From JAHECQ01 sp963775125 (GTDB lineage Bacteria; Actinomycetota; Acidimicrobiia; Acidimicrobiales; SZUA-35), in NCBI GenBank assembly GCA_963775125.1, contig CAVZHQ010000007.1, positions 744,001 through 808,000 on the forward strand: DNA of 64,000 nt. The letters run 5' to 3'. Position 1 is the stretch's first letter; the number at the start of each line of letters is the position of its first letter. Below, piece by piece: positions 44,588 through 54,361 of the stretch. Under the pieces are notes generated by a model, which did no database searches, had not been told where the DNA came from, and saw nothing but the letters and a program-made list of their open reading frames with translations. The position numbers and the translations under genes were made by a program.

Positions 44588-47500
44588 TTGATGAGGCGGA
44601 CTCATTGGCGTGTTGCGACGATCGTTGGGTTCGTGACGCTTGTCGTCACGTCGTCGGTAGCGGCAGGGTCGGTGTCTACAGCACGGCCGGTGCCACGACA
44701 GGCAGTGCCGGTCCCTGTGGTAGCCGTGAACCTGAACGGGTCCGCCGTCACCGTCAACGGGGTGTCCTACGGCGCAGAACCTGGCACCCCGAACGTTTCG
44801 GTGTCCGGGGTGCGAGCGTGTTCGACGACGCCGCTGCTCGGCGTCGTGCCAACGGGTGCAGCCGATCTCCTGCGCTGTTTCGTCTGGGGAAACGGGGCGT
44901 CGGTTCCCGCACCGACCATCACGGCGTCTTCGTTGCCGAGTGGCAACTATGACGTCTACCTCTGGGTGCTCGAGGACAACGACAGCCAGAGCTTTTCGGT
45001 GCGCGTCAACGGGGCGACGGTGGCAACCACGACCTCTGGCCCGGCCGGGACGTGGCAGCGGGTAGGTCCACTCTCGGCCTCCACGACGAGCGGAACCGTG
45101 ACCGTTTCGGCCACCGGCGGAGACGCCAACCTGTCCGCCATCGAGATCTGGCCCCGGTCGATACTGGGACCGACCACCACGACCACTCCTTCCTCCACCA
45201 CCAGCAGCCCAGCGACCAGCACAACGGCCGCGTCGACGACGACCACGACACCACCGTCGTGGAGCGCCGCCGACTTCGTCGATGAACTGGTGGTGGGGGG
45301 CCTCACGCAGAGCCTGTCGGCGGACTGGCTGCCCGACGGCCGCCTGCTGGTCCTGGGTAAGACGGGGCAGGTCACGATCGTCAACCCCACCACCGGCTCA
45401 AAGGTCCTGCTCTTCACTGTGCCCGACGTCGACGCCAACGGCGAACGAGGAGCCTTGGACCTTCTCGTCGCCCCCGAGTTCGCGTCGAGCGGGAACTTCT
45501 ACGTGTACTACTCGGTGGCTCCGTCTACCCGACTCCGCATCATGCAGTACACGTTGCGGTCCACCGGCGCCGAGACCTTGGCGTCGGCCCAGCTCCTGTG
45601 GGAAAACCCCGGGCCGGCGCACAGCAGCTTCGGCCAGTTCCACATCGGCGGTTCCCTGACCATCGGCCCCGACAATCACTTCTACCTGACCGTCGGTACG
45701 GGCTTTCCAGCAGCAACAGCCAACTGAAGACCAACGTCTTCGGCAAGGTGCTTCGCATTGCCCGCAACGGCTCTGTCCCGGCGGGCAATCCGTTCGCTGA
45801 CGGCACCGGGACGAACATCGACGAGATCTGGGCCCTGGGTTTGCGGAACACCTTTCGGGCCTCGTGGGACTTGGCGACCAATCGCTACTTTCTGTCCGAT
45901 GTCGGTGGCAACAACGCGCCGACGGCCTACGAGGAGCTCAACCTCGGCGTTGCCGGGGCGAACTACGGCTGGCCGCTCTGCGAAGGCCCCCTCGCTGCGC
46001 CGAAGAATGGTGTCGACTGTCCGGTGGGCGTCACCGGCCCGATCGTGAACTACGCCCACGCACCAACCGAGGGGTGTTGCCTCAACGCGTCGATCGCCGG
46101 TGGCGAGATCGCACGATCCTCCAGCCTGCCACCAGAGCTTTCAGGAGCATTCGTCTACGGCGACTACGCGCAGAGCGAGATCCGCTGGACCGCGTTTTGC
46201 CTCGTCGGGTTCGGTCATCAGCGACGGCGTCCTCAAGTCCGTGGGAGCGCGGCTACCCGTGTGGATCTCGATCGGGCCCGACGGACACATTTACTACGTC
46301 CACTTCAACTACGGCGCTTCCGCAGAGTTGCGGCGGCTCCGCTTCGCCGGCGAATTGAACCCCCCACCGGTCATCACCGCGTCGGCCGCAACCCCCGAAT
46401 CCGGTCTTGCCCCGCTGGCCGTTCAGTTCTCCGCCACCGCCAGCTACGCCGGAAGCGGTTCCCTCGCCTATCGCTGGGACTTCGGCGATGGACAGACGTC
46501 GACCGAACGCAACCCGCAGCACACCTATCGATCCGCCGGGATCTACACAGCCCGTCTGGCCGTGACCGGCGGCGGGCTGACGGCGCTCGGACGTCCCATT
46601 CGTCTGGAGGTGGGCCGACCCCCCACGGCCACGATCATCAGTCCCACCGCCGGAACGACGTTCGCTGCGGGGGAGACCATCACGGTCACCGGAAGCGGTG
46701 TCGACCCCGACGGCGTGCTCACCGCCGGCAGCTTGCGGTGGTCGGTGCTGTTCCTCCACGACAACCACTCGCACCCGACACTGTCGGGCGTCACCGGGCC
46801 GGAACTGCGCCTGGACGTCGAGGACACCGGTCATGACTATGCGGGCAACACCGGGCTCCGGATCGAGTTGACGGCTGTTGATGCCGACGGGCTCAGCCAC
46901 GCCACATCGATCGATCTGAAACCCCGAAAGGTGCCGGTCGAGTTGCGGACAAATCTTCCCGAGCCCGGTGTTGTCACCGTCGATGGCGTTGTGCAGCAGT
47001 CGCCGTTCACCGTGGACACCATCGAGGGATTCAACCACCGCTTCGAGGCGCCCGCACTGGTCTGCGTGGGCACCGACCAGTGGCGCATGATCGGCTGGAA
47101 TGCCGGAACAGGCACCTCGACGCAGTTCCGAGTCGGCTCGGCGCCCACCACCCTCACCGCCCGCTACGAATCGGTCGGCACAGCGGCGGCCTGCACTCCC
47201 GGAGGCACGATGCGCTATTCCGCCACCGGCGATCGGACCGGTTCGGTGCCCCTTGCCGGCTCCTCGATCGTACGCGGGACCGGCATCTACGCCTTCTTCT
47301 CGGAGACAGAGCCGTTCGTCCGGGTCGAGTTCTGGCTCGACGACCCCACCGGCACCGGCACACCCCGAGCGCGTGAACTCACCGCTCCCTACGACTTCGC
47401 CGGTGGAACGGTTGCGGTTGCCAACGTCTTCGACACCGGTGCGTTGGCGGTCGGGAACCATTCGATTCGTGTGGTTGCCACGCGCGCCGACGGTTCGACC

Positions 47501-48376
47501 GAGGTCAACCTCACCACCTTCGCCATCAGCTCCCCGCCGACCACGACGACCACCACGACAGCGCCGACGACGACAGCGCTCACGACGAGCACCACCCGCC
47601 CGACCACGACGACGACACCGTCGACGACATCGACCGCGGCGTCGTCGACGAGCGGTTTGGTCTACTCCCGCACTGCCGATCGACGGGACCCGTTCCGGGT
47701 GCAGGGCGCGTCGTTCCAATCGTCGGCATCCATCTACCCCTTCTTGTCGATCAGTGGCTCCTTTGTTCGGGTGCAGTTCTGGCTCGACGATCCCACGCTG
47801 GCCCGAGCCCCGATTCGTACGGAACTGGCCGCTCCCTACGACCTCGCCGGCGGGACCGTAACCGCCGCAAATCCCTACTCGTTGGTCCAGTTGGCCTCGG
47901 GAACGCATTCGCTCAGCGCGGTTGCCACCCGGGCCGATGGCACGACGGTGCGATTCGACAGCACCTTCCAGATCGCCGCGGCAGCCACGACCAGCACCGG
48001 CCCGACCAGCACGGGCCCGACCAGCACGGGCCCGACCAGTTCGACCACGACGTCGGGCATCGGTGGGCCTCGGCTGATGGTCTCCTCTTCGGCCGATCGT
48101 TCGAACGCCGTCCCCCTCGCCGGTCTGCGGGTCACCGGAACCACGGTGTACATCTTCCTGGAGCATCGGCCCGAGGTGGTACGGGTCGCTTTCAGCCTCG
48201 ACGGTTCGGCCCATCGAACCGAACTCCTGGCCCCCTGGGACTTCAACGGGGGCGACACCACGACCGCGACGGGCTTCGCCATCTCCAGTTTCGCCGCAGG
48301 ATCCCATCGGCTCTCGGCCGTTGCCACGCTGTCCGACGGGCGGATACAGACCATCGTCGCCGATTTCAGCCGCTGA
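44588..48376 (+). CDS. Secreted glucose/sorbosone dehydrogenase-like multidomain protein (two frame breaks)
   Basis: About 1262 residues after joining. Order: signal peptide (to about 27), a beta-sandwich module ending near SAIEIWPRS, a Thr/Ser linker, then a PQQ-type glucose/sorbosone dehydrogenase propeller. The propeller starts near VDELVVGGLTQSLSADWLPD and contains WALGLRNTFRASWDLATN and GVAGANYGWPLCEG. A PKD domain follows (AYRWDFGDGQTSTERNPQHT), then further beta domains. Last come three related modules with the pattern VRVEFWLDDP...TAPYDFAGG...NHSIRVVATRADG, split by Thr-rich linkers. It probably oxidises sugars or binds polysaccharide outside the cell. The frame breaks near 45714 and near 46197, where one extra T in TTTT explains the second. 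Confidence 0.82.
47990..48039 (+). repeat. Three 15-bp repeats encoding TSTGP linker
   Basis: Three copies of ACCAGCACSGGCCCG in frame, plus a partial fourth, encode a TSTGP-type linker between the last two beta modules of the secreted protein. Such linkers are usually flexible and often glycosylated. Confidence 0.85.
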
Positions 48377-48415
48377 TCACCGGACGGGCTGTTCGCCGGC
48401 GCCTGTGCACCTGGT

Positions 48416-48456
48416 CCTGTTCACTCGATCCTGTTCACTCGATCCTGTCACTCGAT
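48416..48456. repeat. Three 14-bp tandem repeats over a lipoprotein stop codon
   Basis: Two exact copies of CCTGTTCACTCGAT and a third lacking one T. On the minus strand the third copy contains the stop codon and last residues of the lipoprotein gene, and the other two copies lie just beyond. This is another case of a gene-end sequence copied in tandem. Confidence 0.85.
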
Positions 48457-48864
48457 GCAGGCGTCCTGGCCCGCAGCGAGTCGCTCGACCAGTTCGGCGT
48501 TCGCCTCTGCCGCCTGGAGGTCGGCCACGGTCTGCAAGGATTCTGCGCCGGCCGCCGCGGCCAGGCAGTCAGCGAGCTCGTCGGACGTGCCGACGATCTC
48601 GCGGTAGTACGCCGCCAAGGTCATCTCGGGCGGCGCAGCCTGGTTGGCGTCGGCCCGAGTTTCCGCTTCGTCACCGACGCCGGTCGCCGCATCGTCGGTG
48701 GTCTCGCTGAGCGAGCCGCGGTCGAGGGCGTCACCGTCGAGGGAGTTGTCGTCGATCGAGGTGCACGCGGCGCCGATCAGGGCCATCAGCAAGCCGAGCG
48801 TCAGGACTGGTTGGCGGTGTCGTCGTGACGCCGAGCGTGACAAGTTGAACGACCGGTTACTCAT
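48448..48864 (-). CDS. Putative lipoprotein of unknown function
   Basis: A 138-residue protein. After a basic start there is the hydrophobic stretch VLTLGLLMALIGAAC, in which LIGAAC fits a lipobox with Cys-34 as the lipidated residue. A long Asp/Ser/Thr-rich segment follows (TSIDDNSLDGDALDRGSLSE), then a helical domain with AAYYREIVGTSDELADCLAA and ELVERLAAGQDACIE. Two cysteines in the helical part could pair. It is likely anchored on the outer face of the membrane. I do not recognise a family. Confidence 0.7.
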   Translation of the reverse strand: MSNRSFNLSRSASRRHRQPVLTLGLLMALIGAACTSIDDNSLDGDALDRGSLSETTDDAATGVGDEAETRADANQAAPPEMTLAAYYREIVGTSDELADCLAAAAGAESLQTVADLQAAEANAELVERLAAGQDACIE

Positions 48865-48912
48865 GGAGGGTGATGCTGATTGATCGCACGGCGGAAGTCG
48901 AGTCGACGTGGA

Positions 48913-49344
48913 TCAAAAGTCGAACGTGCCGTCGAAATAGACCCAACGACCCTGGACGTGGACGAAGCTGCTGATCTCGCGCAGGACGCGTATCCGGTCG
49001 CCCTGACGGAAGTGTGCGGCGAACGCGACGGTGCCGGCGGCGTCCAGCGCGCCGCCGCGCTCGACCGCGCCGACCTCCAACCCGAGCCAGGTTTCGTCGC
49101 CGCCGGCGATGTCAGGCGGACGAGTGTCGGGATGCCACGACGACAACAGATAGCCAGGGTCTCCGACCACGTGCGCGGTGTACCGCGCCCGCATGACTTC
49201 GACGGCAGTCACCGCCTGCCGGGTGCCTCGATGGAGTCGGGCACAGCACGCGCCGTAGGCAGAGTCCGATCCGCAGGGACAAGGGGCTTGGTCGTCCCGA
49301 CCCTGCGTGTCCGGCATCGGGGGCCGCCGCTTTCGTTTCGCCAT
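48913..49344 (-). CDS. YchJ-family protein with SEC-C motif
   Basis: A 143-residue YchJ-type protein. The SEC-C zinc motif CPCGSDSAYGACC lies near residues 22-34. It is followed by the YchJ core: AVEVMRARYTAHVVGDPGYL, LSSWHPDTRPPDI, GTVAFAAHFRQGDR and a final RWVYFDGTF. The start MAKRKRRPPMPDTQG is preferred over an in-frame codon 11 residues earlier. The function of YchJ proteins is not known; the motif binds zinc and may contact ribosomes or other partners. It is divergent from the next gene by 26 bases. Confidence 0.9.
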   Translation of the reverse strand: MAKRKRRPPMPDTQGRDDQAPCPCGSDSAYGACCARLHRGTRQAVTAVEVMRARYTAHVVGDPGYLLSSWHPDTRPPDIAGGDETWLGLEVGAVERGGALDAAGTVAFAAHFRQGDRIRVLREISSFVHVQGRWVYFDGTFDF

Positions 49345-49370
49345 GGCCCCGCACACTAACGTTGTCCCCC

Positions 49371-50546
49371 ATGCCAACCTCTCCCATGCGCTTCGGTGTC
49401 TTCATCGCTCCTCATCACCCCGTCGGCGAAGACTTGACGCTCCAGTACGAGCGGGATCTCCAGTTGTGCCAGGTTCTCGACCAGCTCGGATACGACGAGG
49501 TCTGGGTGGGTGAACACCACTCGGGGGGATGGGAGACCATCGGGCACCCCGAAATGTTCCTTGCGGCTGCCGCCCAACGAACCGGTCACATCCAGCTGGC
49601 CACGGGTGTCACCTCGTTGCCGTACCACCATCCCTACAACGTCGCCGGTCGCATCGCCTTCCTCGATCACCTCTCGCGGGGACGGGCCATTCTCGGCACC
49701 GGTCCCGGTGCGCTGCCCAGTGACGCACGAGCGTTCGGCATCGATACCGAGGTCCTTCGGGATCGCCAGGACGAATCCATCGGGATCATCAAGCAACTGC
49801 TGTCGACCGACGACCCCATCACCTACAAGAGTGATTGGTTCGAGATGCAGCAAGCCCATCTGCAGGTGAAGCCGTACCGGAATCGGACGCTCGAGATCGT
49901 CGCCGCCAGCAGCATCTCGCCGTCAGGCATGAAACTCGCCGGCAAGCACGGCCTCGGCGTGATCTCGGTCGCCAGCTACTCCGAGGAAGGGCTGGCTGCG
50001 CTTCCCACGCAGTGGGGTTTCGCCGAGACCTACGCCGCCGAGTTCGGCAACGCAATCGATCGGTCCAGCTGGCGGGTGATGATGCCGTGGCACATCGCCG
50101 AGACCCGCGAACAAGCCATCGCCGAGGTGAAGAACGGCCTGCTGCATTGGCACAACGGCTACAACGTCGCCACGTTGGCTCGCGCCGGCGCCAGCCATGT
50201 CGACCCCGAGAATGCCGACGGCTTCATCGAAGCCATGATCTCCCGAGGTGGCGCCATCATCGGCACTCCCGACGACGCGGTCGCGGCCATCGGCAAGCTC
50301 TCCGAGCTCACCGGCGGGTTCGGCACGCTCGTGGGGTTCATGCACGACTGGGCCAGCCACGAGGCAACCCTCCGCTCCTACGATCTGTTCATGCGTTACG
50401 TGGTGCCGAAGGTGCAGCAGACCATCGCCCCGATCGAGCGGGCCGAAACGTTGCTTCAGGCCGACAACACTGCGCTGATGGAAGCCGCGGGTCGGGGCAT
50501 CCTCAAGGCGATCCGGGAGCACAACGCCACCCACCCGCGGACCTGA
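49371..50546 (+). CDS. LLM-class flavin monooxygenase, limonene-1,2-monooxygenase-like
   Basis: A 391-residue luciferase-like monooxygenase. Family segments are MRFGVFIAPHHPVGEDLTLQ, LGYDEVWVGEHHSGGWETIG, GVTSLPYHHPYNVAGRIAFL and ILGTGPGALPSDARAFGID. The EHHSxGWE and GPGALPSDA strings resemble limonene 1,2-monooxygenase and related monooxygenases that use reduced FMN. C-terminal HDWASHEATLRSYDLFMRYV also fits. It probably oxygenates a hydrophobic or cyclic substrate. The gene's 3' end overlaps the convergent membrane-protein gene by 44 bases. Confidence 0.88.
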   Translation: MPTSPMRFGVFIAPHHPVGEDLTLQYERDLQLCQVLDQLGYDEVWVGEHHSGGWETIGHPEMFLAAAAQRTGHIQLATGVTSLPYHHPYNVAGRIAFLDHLSRGRAILGTGPGALPSDARAFGIDTEVLRDRQDESIGIIKQLLSTDDPITYKSDWFEMQQAHLQVKPYRNRTLEIVAASSISPSGMKLAGKHGLGVISVASYSEEGLAALPTQWGFAETYAAEFGNAIDRSSWRVMMPWHIAETREQAIAEVKNGLLHWHNGYNVATLARAGASHVDPENADGFIEAMISRGGAIIGTPDDAVAAIGKLSELTGGFGTLVGFMHDWASHEATLRSYDLFMRYVVPKVQQTIAPIERAETLLQADNTALMEAAGRGILKAIREHNATHPRT

Positions 50547-51651
50547 GTTTCGCCCAGGCGGGCCTGGCCGCGGGCAACACGGCAATCGGCAGCAGCGTCG
50601 TCACCGGACTCACGGCCCGGCTGATGTCGAACCCGTTGAACCAGACCAACTCCGACAACAGCACCGAGAGCACGAGGAAGGCCGCCGGGCCGCTGATCAC
50701 GGCCAGCTTCCAGAGCCGGGGCAAGCTTGCGGTGAAGACACCGAGCAGGACGATCACGCCGAAGATCATCCACCGGTCGATCGTGCCGTTGTCGGCCCAA
50801 GTTCTGGAGGCAACCGCGATGCCGCCGAAGGGCCAGGTGACGATGCGATACGAGGACACGACGTCCTCGGGGTGCAGACGCAGGCGGAGATAGATATCCC
50901 AGACCAGGAGACCACCGATGCTGGGGGCGACCAGGGCGATGGGGAGTTTGCGTTTCGAGAACAGTTGATGCAGCGCCAAGCCGGCCACGTAGACCAGCAT
51001 CACTTCGCGGGTCAGCACGCTGAGCATGAGCCAGATCGATGCTTGGCCGATGCGTCCCCGCTGGACGTTCCAGGTCCCCCACACCGCAGTGGCCAGGGCG
51101 AGCACCCCGGCCCCGCCGATCACTACCTCGAACCAGAGGCCCGGGTTGAGGACGAAGGCCAGCCCAGCCCACGGCGAGCCGCCGAGCTCCTGTGAGACTT
51201 TGGCTGCTCCCAGGGTTCCCAAACCGAGGATCAGTACCTGGCCGTACGCCATGGTCCACGGCGTCAGATGATCCGGCAGCAACCCGCCGGCGCCGATCAG
51301 GAGCGGGAACAGCATCCGGCGGGCCCGGTACAACGGGTCATCCATGGCCTCGGTGTATTGGCCATCGAGGTACAGCGGGTCCCAGGACTGCATCAGGAAG
51401 AACTTGCCGTCGTGCCCGACGCCGGCTCGAACCGGCCCGGCCCGCCCGAGGTGTTCCTGGATGACGGGAGTGGTCTCGGTGTCGGTGTAGCCCAGAGCAG
51501 CGAAGACCAGGGGGTCGTTCCCCGAACCGCGCAGCATCGAGAACACCACGACGAAGGCCAGGAAAAGCCCGACGAGGGCAACGCCTGGTTCCTGTCGCCG
51601 CACCAACGGCCCGTGGCCAGGCCGGGACGACGATTCCGCTCGCGACTTCAC
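50503..51651 (-). CDS. Polytopic membrane protein, glycosyltransferase-like (unassigned)
   Basis: A 382-residue protein with about eight to ten hydrophobic helices. After a polar N-terminus comes GVALVGLFLAFVVVFSMLRG. The first loop has GHDGKFFLMQSWDPLYLDGQ, a GHDGxFF-DP string seen in bacterial membrane proteins related to GT39/GT87-type transferases. Later helices include LTPWTMAYGQVLILGLGTLG and LPIALVAPSIGGLLVWDIYL. It may add sugars to lipid-linked intermediates (inference). No catalytic DxD is evident. The 3' end overlaps the end of the convergent monooxygenase gene. Confidence 0.65.
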   Translation of the reverse strand: MKSRAESSSRPGHGPLVRRQEPGVALVGLFLAFVVVFSMLRGSGNDPLVFAALGYTDTETTPVIQEHLGRAGPVRAGVGHDGKFFLMQSWDPLYLDGQYTEAMDDPLYRARRMLFPLLIGAGGLLPDHLTPWTMAYGQVLILGLGTLGAAKVSQELGGSPWAGLAFVLNPGLWFEVVIGGAGVLALATAVWGTWNVQRGRIGQASIWLMLSVLTREVMLVYVAGLALHQLFSKRKLPIALVAPSIGGLLVWDIYLRLRLHPEDVVSSYRIVTWPFGGIAVASRTWADNGTIDRWMIFGVIVLLGVFTASLPRLWKLAVISGPAAFLVLSVLLSELVWFNGFDISRAVSPVTTLLPIAVLPAARPAWAKLRSAGGWRCAPGSP

Positions 51652-51735
51652 GTCCTTCTATCGACGCGCCCACGGGGTTCGTTAGCCTCCGGTCTGGCAC
51701 ACTGACCCGATGCAATGCAGAGGTCGGTGCAGGTG

Positions 51736-51795
51736 ATGGCGGAGATGAAGGCCACGAGAAAGAATGAAGCCCACGAGATGAAGGCCACGAGATGA
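51736..51795 (+). CDS. Upstream mini-ORF (leader) made by a tandem repeat
   Basis: A 19-codon frame, MAEMKATRKNEAHEMKATR, lies directly before the next gene. Its TGA overlaps the downstream ATG as ATGA. It is built from three copies of a unit near GATGAAGGCCACGAGA (51744-51759, 51763-51778, 51777-51792). Each copy contains an ATG, and the last copy ends at the real start codon. It may be a coupling leader or a chance frame; its peptide is basic and unlike known leaders. Confidence 0.4.
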   Translation: MAEMKATRKNEAHEMKATR

Positions 51796-52676
51796 AAGTC
51801 AGAATTGGATTCGCCGCAGGCGCTGGTGTCGCCGATTCGCCTGTCGAGTTCCTCCGGCTGGTCGACGCCCTCGACGATCTGGGCTACGACTCGGTCTGGA
51901 TCCCCGACATCGTGACCACTGCGACGATGGAGCCGCTCGCCGCGCTCGGCGTGGCGGCTGGGCGACGCCCTCACCTCAAGTTCGGCACGCATCTGATCAT
52001 CCCGGGCCGGAACCCCGTGATGCTCGCCAAACAGTTGGCGACGCTCGACCAACTGTCGCAGGGCAGAGTGCTGCTCAACGGCGTGTTGGGTCTCCGCGAA
52101 CCGGCCGAGCTTCAGGCCCAGGGCGTCGAGGCCGAAGCGCGGACCTCGATGCTGGAAGAGTCGCTGCACGTCATGCGAACGCTCTGGAGCGGCGAGCCCC
52201 TGACTTTTCACGGACGACATTTCGACTACGACGAGCTGACGTTGGCGGTGCGCCCGATGCAGCAGCCGCTCGAGGTGTGGCTGGGCGGCCAGGTGCCTGC
52301 TGCACTCCGCCGGTGCGGCCGTCACGGCGACGGGTGGATGCCCGGCCTTTGCACGCCCGCTGAGGCAGCCGAGGGCAAGGCCGTGATCGACGCGGAAGCC
52401 GAGCGAGTGGGAAGAATCGTCGACCCGGAGCACTTCGGCGTCAACCTCAGCTGGGCGGACGCAATCACCGACCGCGTGAGGACCGCCGTGGCGGCCCGTC
52501 GACCGGATGCAGTTGCCGAGGACCTGATCGCCGTTGGCACGGCGGGCCTCGTCGAGTCGATGCAGGCCTTCCTCGCCGTCGGGTTCTCGAAGTTCGTCAT
52601 CCGACCGCTGCTGACGCCCGAATCATGGGCCGACGCGGCCGCCGGCGTGTCCACGGTTCTGGACCAGCAGACCTGA
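51792..52676 (+). CDS. LLM-class (F420/flavin-dependent) oxidoreductase
   Basis: A 294-residue luciferase-like enzyme. It has MKVRIGFAAGAGVADSPVEF, LDDLGYDSVWIPDIVT, the KFGTHLIIPGRNPVMLAKQL strand and LLNGVLGLREPAELQAQGVE in place of the more usual GxGxGWxxxE motif. LEVWLGGQVPAALRRCGRHG is the typical sugar-phosphate loop. These enzymes transfer hydride or insert oxygen with F420 or FMN. The start codon lies at the end of the tandem repeat. A VNLSWADAITDRVRTAV segment and the C-terminal FVIRPLL are as in relatives. Confidence 0.87.
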   Translation: MKVRIGFAAGAGVADSPVEFLRLVDALDDLGYDSVWIPDIVTTATMEPLAALGVAAGRRPHLKFGTHLIIPGRNPVMLAKQLATLDQLSQGRVLLNGVLGLREPAELQAQGVEAEARTSMLEESLHVMRTLWSGEPLTFHGRHFDYDELTLAVRPMQQPLEVWLGGQVPAALRRCGRHGDGWMPGLCTPAEAAEGKAVIDAEAERVGRIVDPEHFGVNLSWADAITDRVRTAVAARRPDAVAEDLIAVGTAGLVESMQAFLAVGFSKFVIRPLLTPESWADAAAGVSTVLDQQT

Positions 52677-52701
52677 CAGCTCGTCCAACTACGCTGAGGC
52701 C

Positions 52702-54351
52702 GTGACCCCCGATCTCGTGCTCGACAACGCCAACATCATCACCATCGACCCCGCTCGACCGCGGGCGGGCAGCCTCGCCATCATGGGTGACCGCATCGTC
52801 GGCGTTGGTGACGTGGGCGCGTTCACGTCGAGCGTCGGCCCCGATCGGATCGTCGATCTCGGTGGTCGAACGGTGGTGCCGGGGTTCAACGACGCCCACA
52901 ATCACATGCAGATCTTCGGGGGTTCACAGTCCAAGGTGAACCTGTCGCCGACTGTCGTTCGGTCGGTGGAGGAGATCGTGGCTGCGGTTGCCGATCGCGT
53001 GGCCACCACGGCGCCGGGCGTGTGGGTGATGGGCGCCGGCTACGACGACAACAAGCTGGCGGAGCGTCGGCATCCGACCCGTCAGGAACTCGACCGGGTC
53101 AGCGCCGACAACCCGGTGGTGCTCTACCACACGTCGGGTCATTTCACCGTGGTCAACACCGCAGCCATGCGGCTGGCTCGTGTCGGTGAGGTCGCTGTTC
53201 CCGAGGGTGGTGTCGTGGCGCTGGGTCCGGATGGTCAGCCGAATGGTTTGTTGGAGGAGCAGGCGCAGACGCTCGTCGGAGCCTTGCTGCATCCGATGCC
53301 GATGGCCGACATCATCGGCAACATCGGTGTTGCGTCCGACATCTACCTCTCGCAGGGCATCACCTCCTGCCAGGAGGCCGGCGTCGGCGGCATCCTCGGG
53401 ACGAAGGAGCCGATGGAAGTGGCGGCCTATCAGCGGGCACGTGCGCTCGGCCGGCTCCGGGTGCGGGTCACGATGATGCCATCGGTCGAGAACCTCCACA
53501 CCGGGGCCCACCACCCTGACGACGACGAGCCCTTCTGTCTCGACCTCGGACTGCACTCCGGGTTCGGCGACGAGTGGCTCAAGTTCGGTGCAACCAAGAT
53601 CTTCGCCGACGGTTCGCTGATCGGCCGGACGGCGGCGATGTTCGACGACTTCGACGGCGAGCCGGGCAACTCCGGCTACCTCCAGATGGCGGAGGAGACG
53701 CTGCACACCCTGATTCTCAAAGCCCACATCTCGGGCTGGCAGGTGGCGACGCACGCCATCGGCGATCGAGCGGTCGCGTCGGTTCTGGATGCCTACGAGG
53801 AGGCGCAGCGTCGGCATCCTCGGCCAGACACCCGCCACCGGATCGAGCACTGCGCCATGACCCGGCCTGAAGACGTCGCTCGCATTGCCCGGCTGGGCGT
53901 CATCCCGGTGACGCAGGGCCGGTTCATCTCCGAGATCGGCGACGGCATGCTGCGGGCCATCGGCGACCGGCACCCCAACTGCTACCGCCAGAAGTCGTTC
54001 CTCGATGCGGGTGTGGTGCTTCCCGGCAGCTCCGATCGGCCCGTCGTCAACGGCTCGCCACTGCTCGGCATCCACGACCTCGTCAACCAGCGCACCGCCC
54101 TGGGCGCGCCGTTCAACCCCCAGGAAGCGTTGACAGCCGAGCAGGCCGTCTACGCCTACACCTACGCCTCGGCCTATGCCGCGTTCGACGAGGCCAGGAA
54201 AGGCTCACTCGCGGTCGGGAAGTTGGCCGACCTCACCGTCCTCGATCGAGACCTCACGACGGTCGATCCATCCAAGATCGCCGAGACGCAAGTGTTGGCC
54301 ACGATGGTCGGTGGCAGCTTCGAATTCGACCAGGGCGGATTCACGCCCTAA
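52702..54351 (+). CDS. YtcJ-type metal-dependent amidohydrolase
   Basis: A 549-residue amidohydrolase-3 family enzyme. The N-terminal beta-sandwich begins MTPDLVLDNANIITIDPARP. The first metal motif is GFNDAHNHMQIFG. Further hallmarks are GAGYDDNKLAERRHPTRQEL, YHTSGHFTVVNTAAMRLA, FADGSLIGRTAAMFDDFDGE, QVATHAIGDRAVASVLDAYE, RIEHCAMTRPEDVARIARLG and SSDRPVVNGSPL. Relatives hydrolyse amide or related bonds in small cyclic or acylated compounds. The GTG start is preceded by GAGG. An enoyl-CoA hydratase gene follows after ten bases, so it belongs to the catabolic run. Confidence 0.92.
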   Translation: MTPDLVLDNANIITIDPARPRAGSLAIMGDRIVGVGDVGAFTSSVGPDRIVDLGGRTVVPGFNDAHNHMQIFGGSQSKVNLSPTVVRSVEEIVAAVADRVATTAPGVWVMGAGYDDNKLAERRHPTRQELDRVSADNPVVLYHTSGHFTVVNTAAMRLARVGEVAVPEGGVVALGPDGQPNGLLEEQAQTLVGALLHPMPMADIIGNIGVASDIYLSQGITSCQEAGVGGILGTKEPMEVAAYQRARALGRLRVRVTMMPSVENLHTGAHHPDDDEPFCLDLGLHSGFGDEWLKFGATKIFADGSLIGRTAAMFDDFDGEPGNSGYLQMAEETLHTLILKAHISGWQVATHAIGDRAVASVLDAYEEAQRRHPRPDTRHRIEHCAMTRPEDVARIARLGVIPVTQGRFISEIGDGMLRAIGDRHPNCYRQKSFLDAGVVLPGSSDRPVVNGSPLLGIHDLVNQRTALGAPFNPQEALTAEQAVYAYTYASAYAAFDEARKGSLAVGKLADLTVLDRDLTTVDPSKIAETQVLATMVGGSFEFDQGGFTP

Positions 54352-54361
54352 AACCTGACTC

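Noticed and set aside
46253..48307. 684-codon antisense frame opposite the secreted dehydrogenase-like gene
   Set aside because: Gly/Arg-rich shadow of a Thr/Ala-rich gene. It has no ribosome site, signal or recognisable domain, and the sense strand has a signal peptide and repeated modules.
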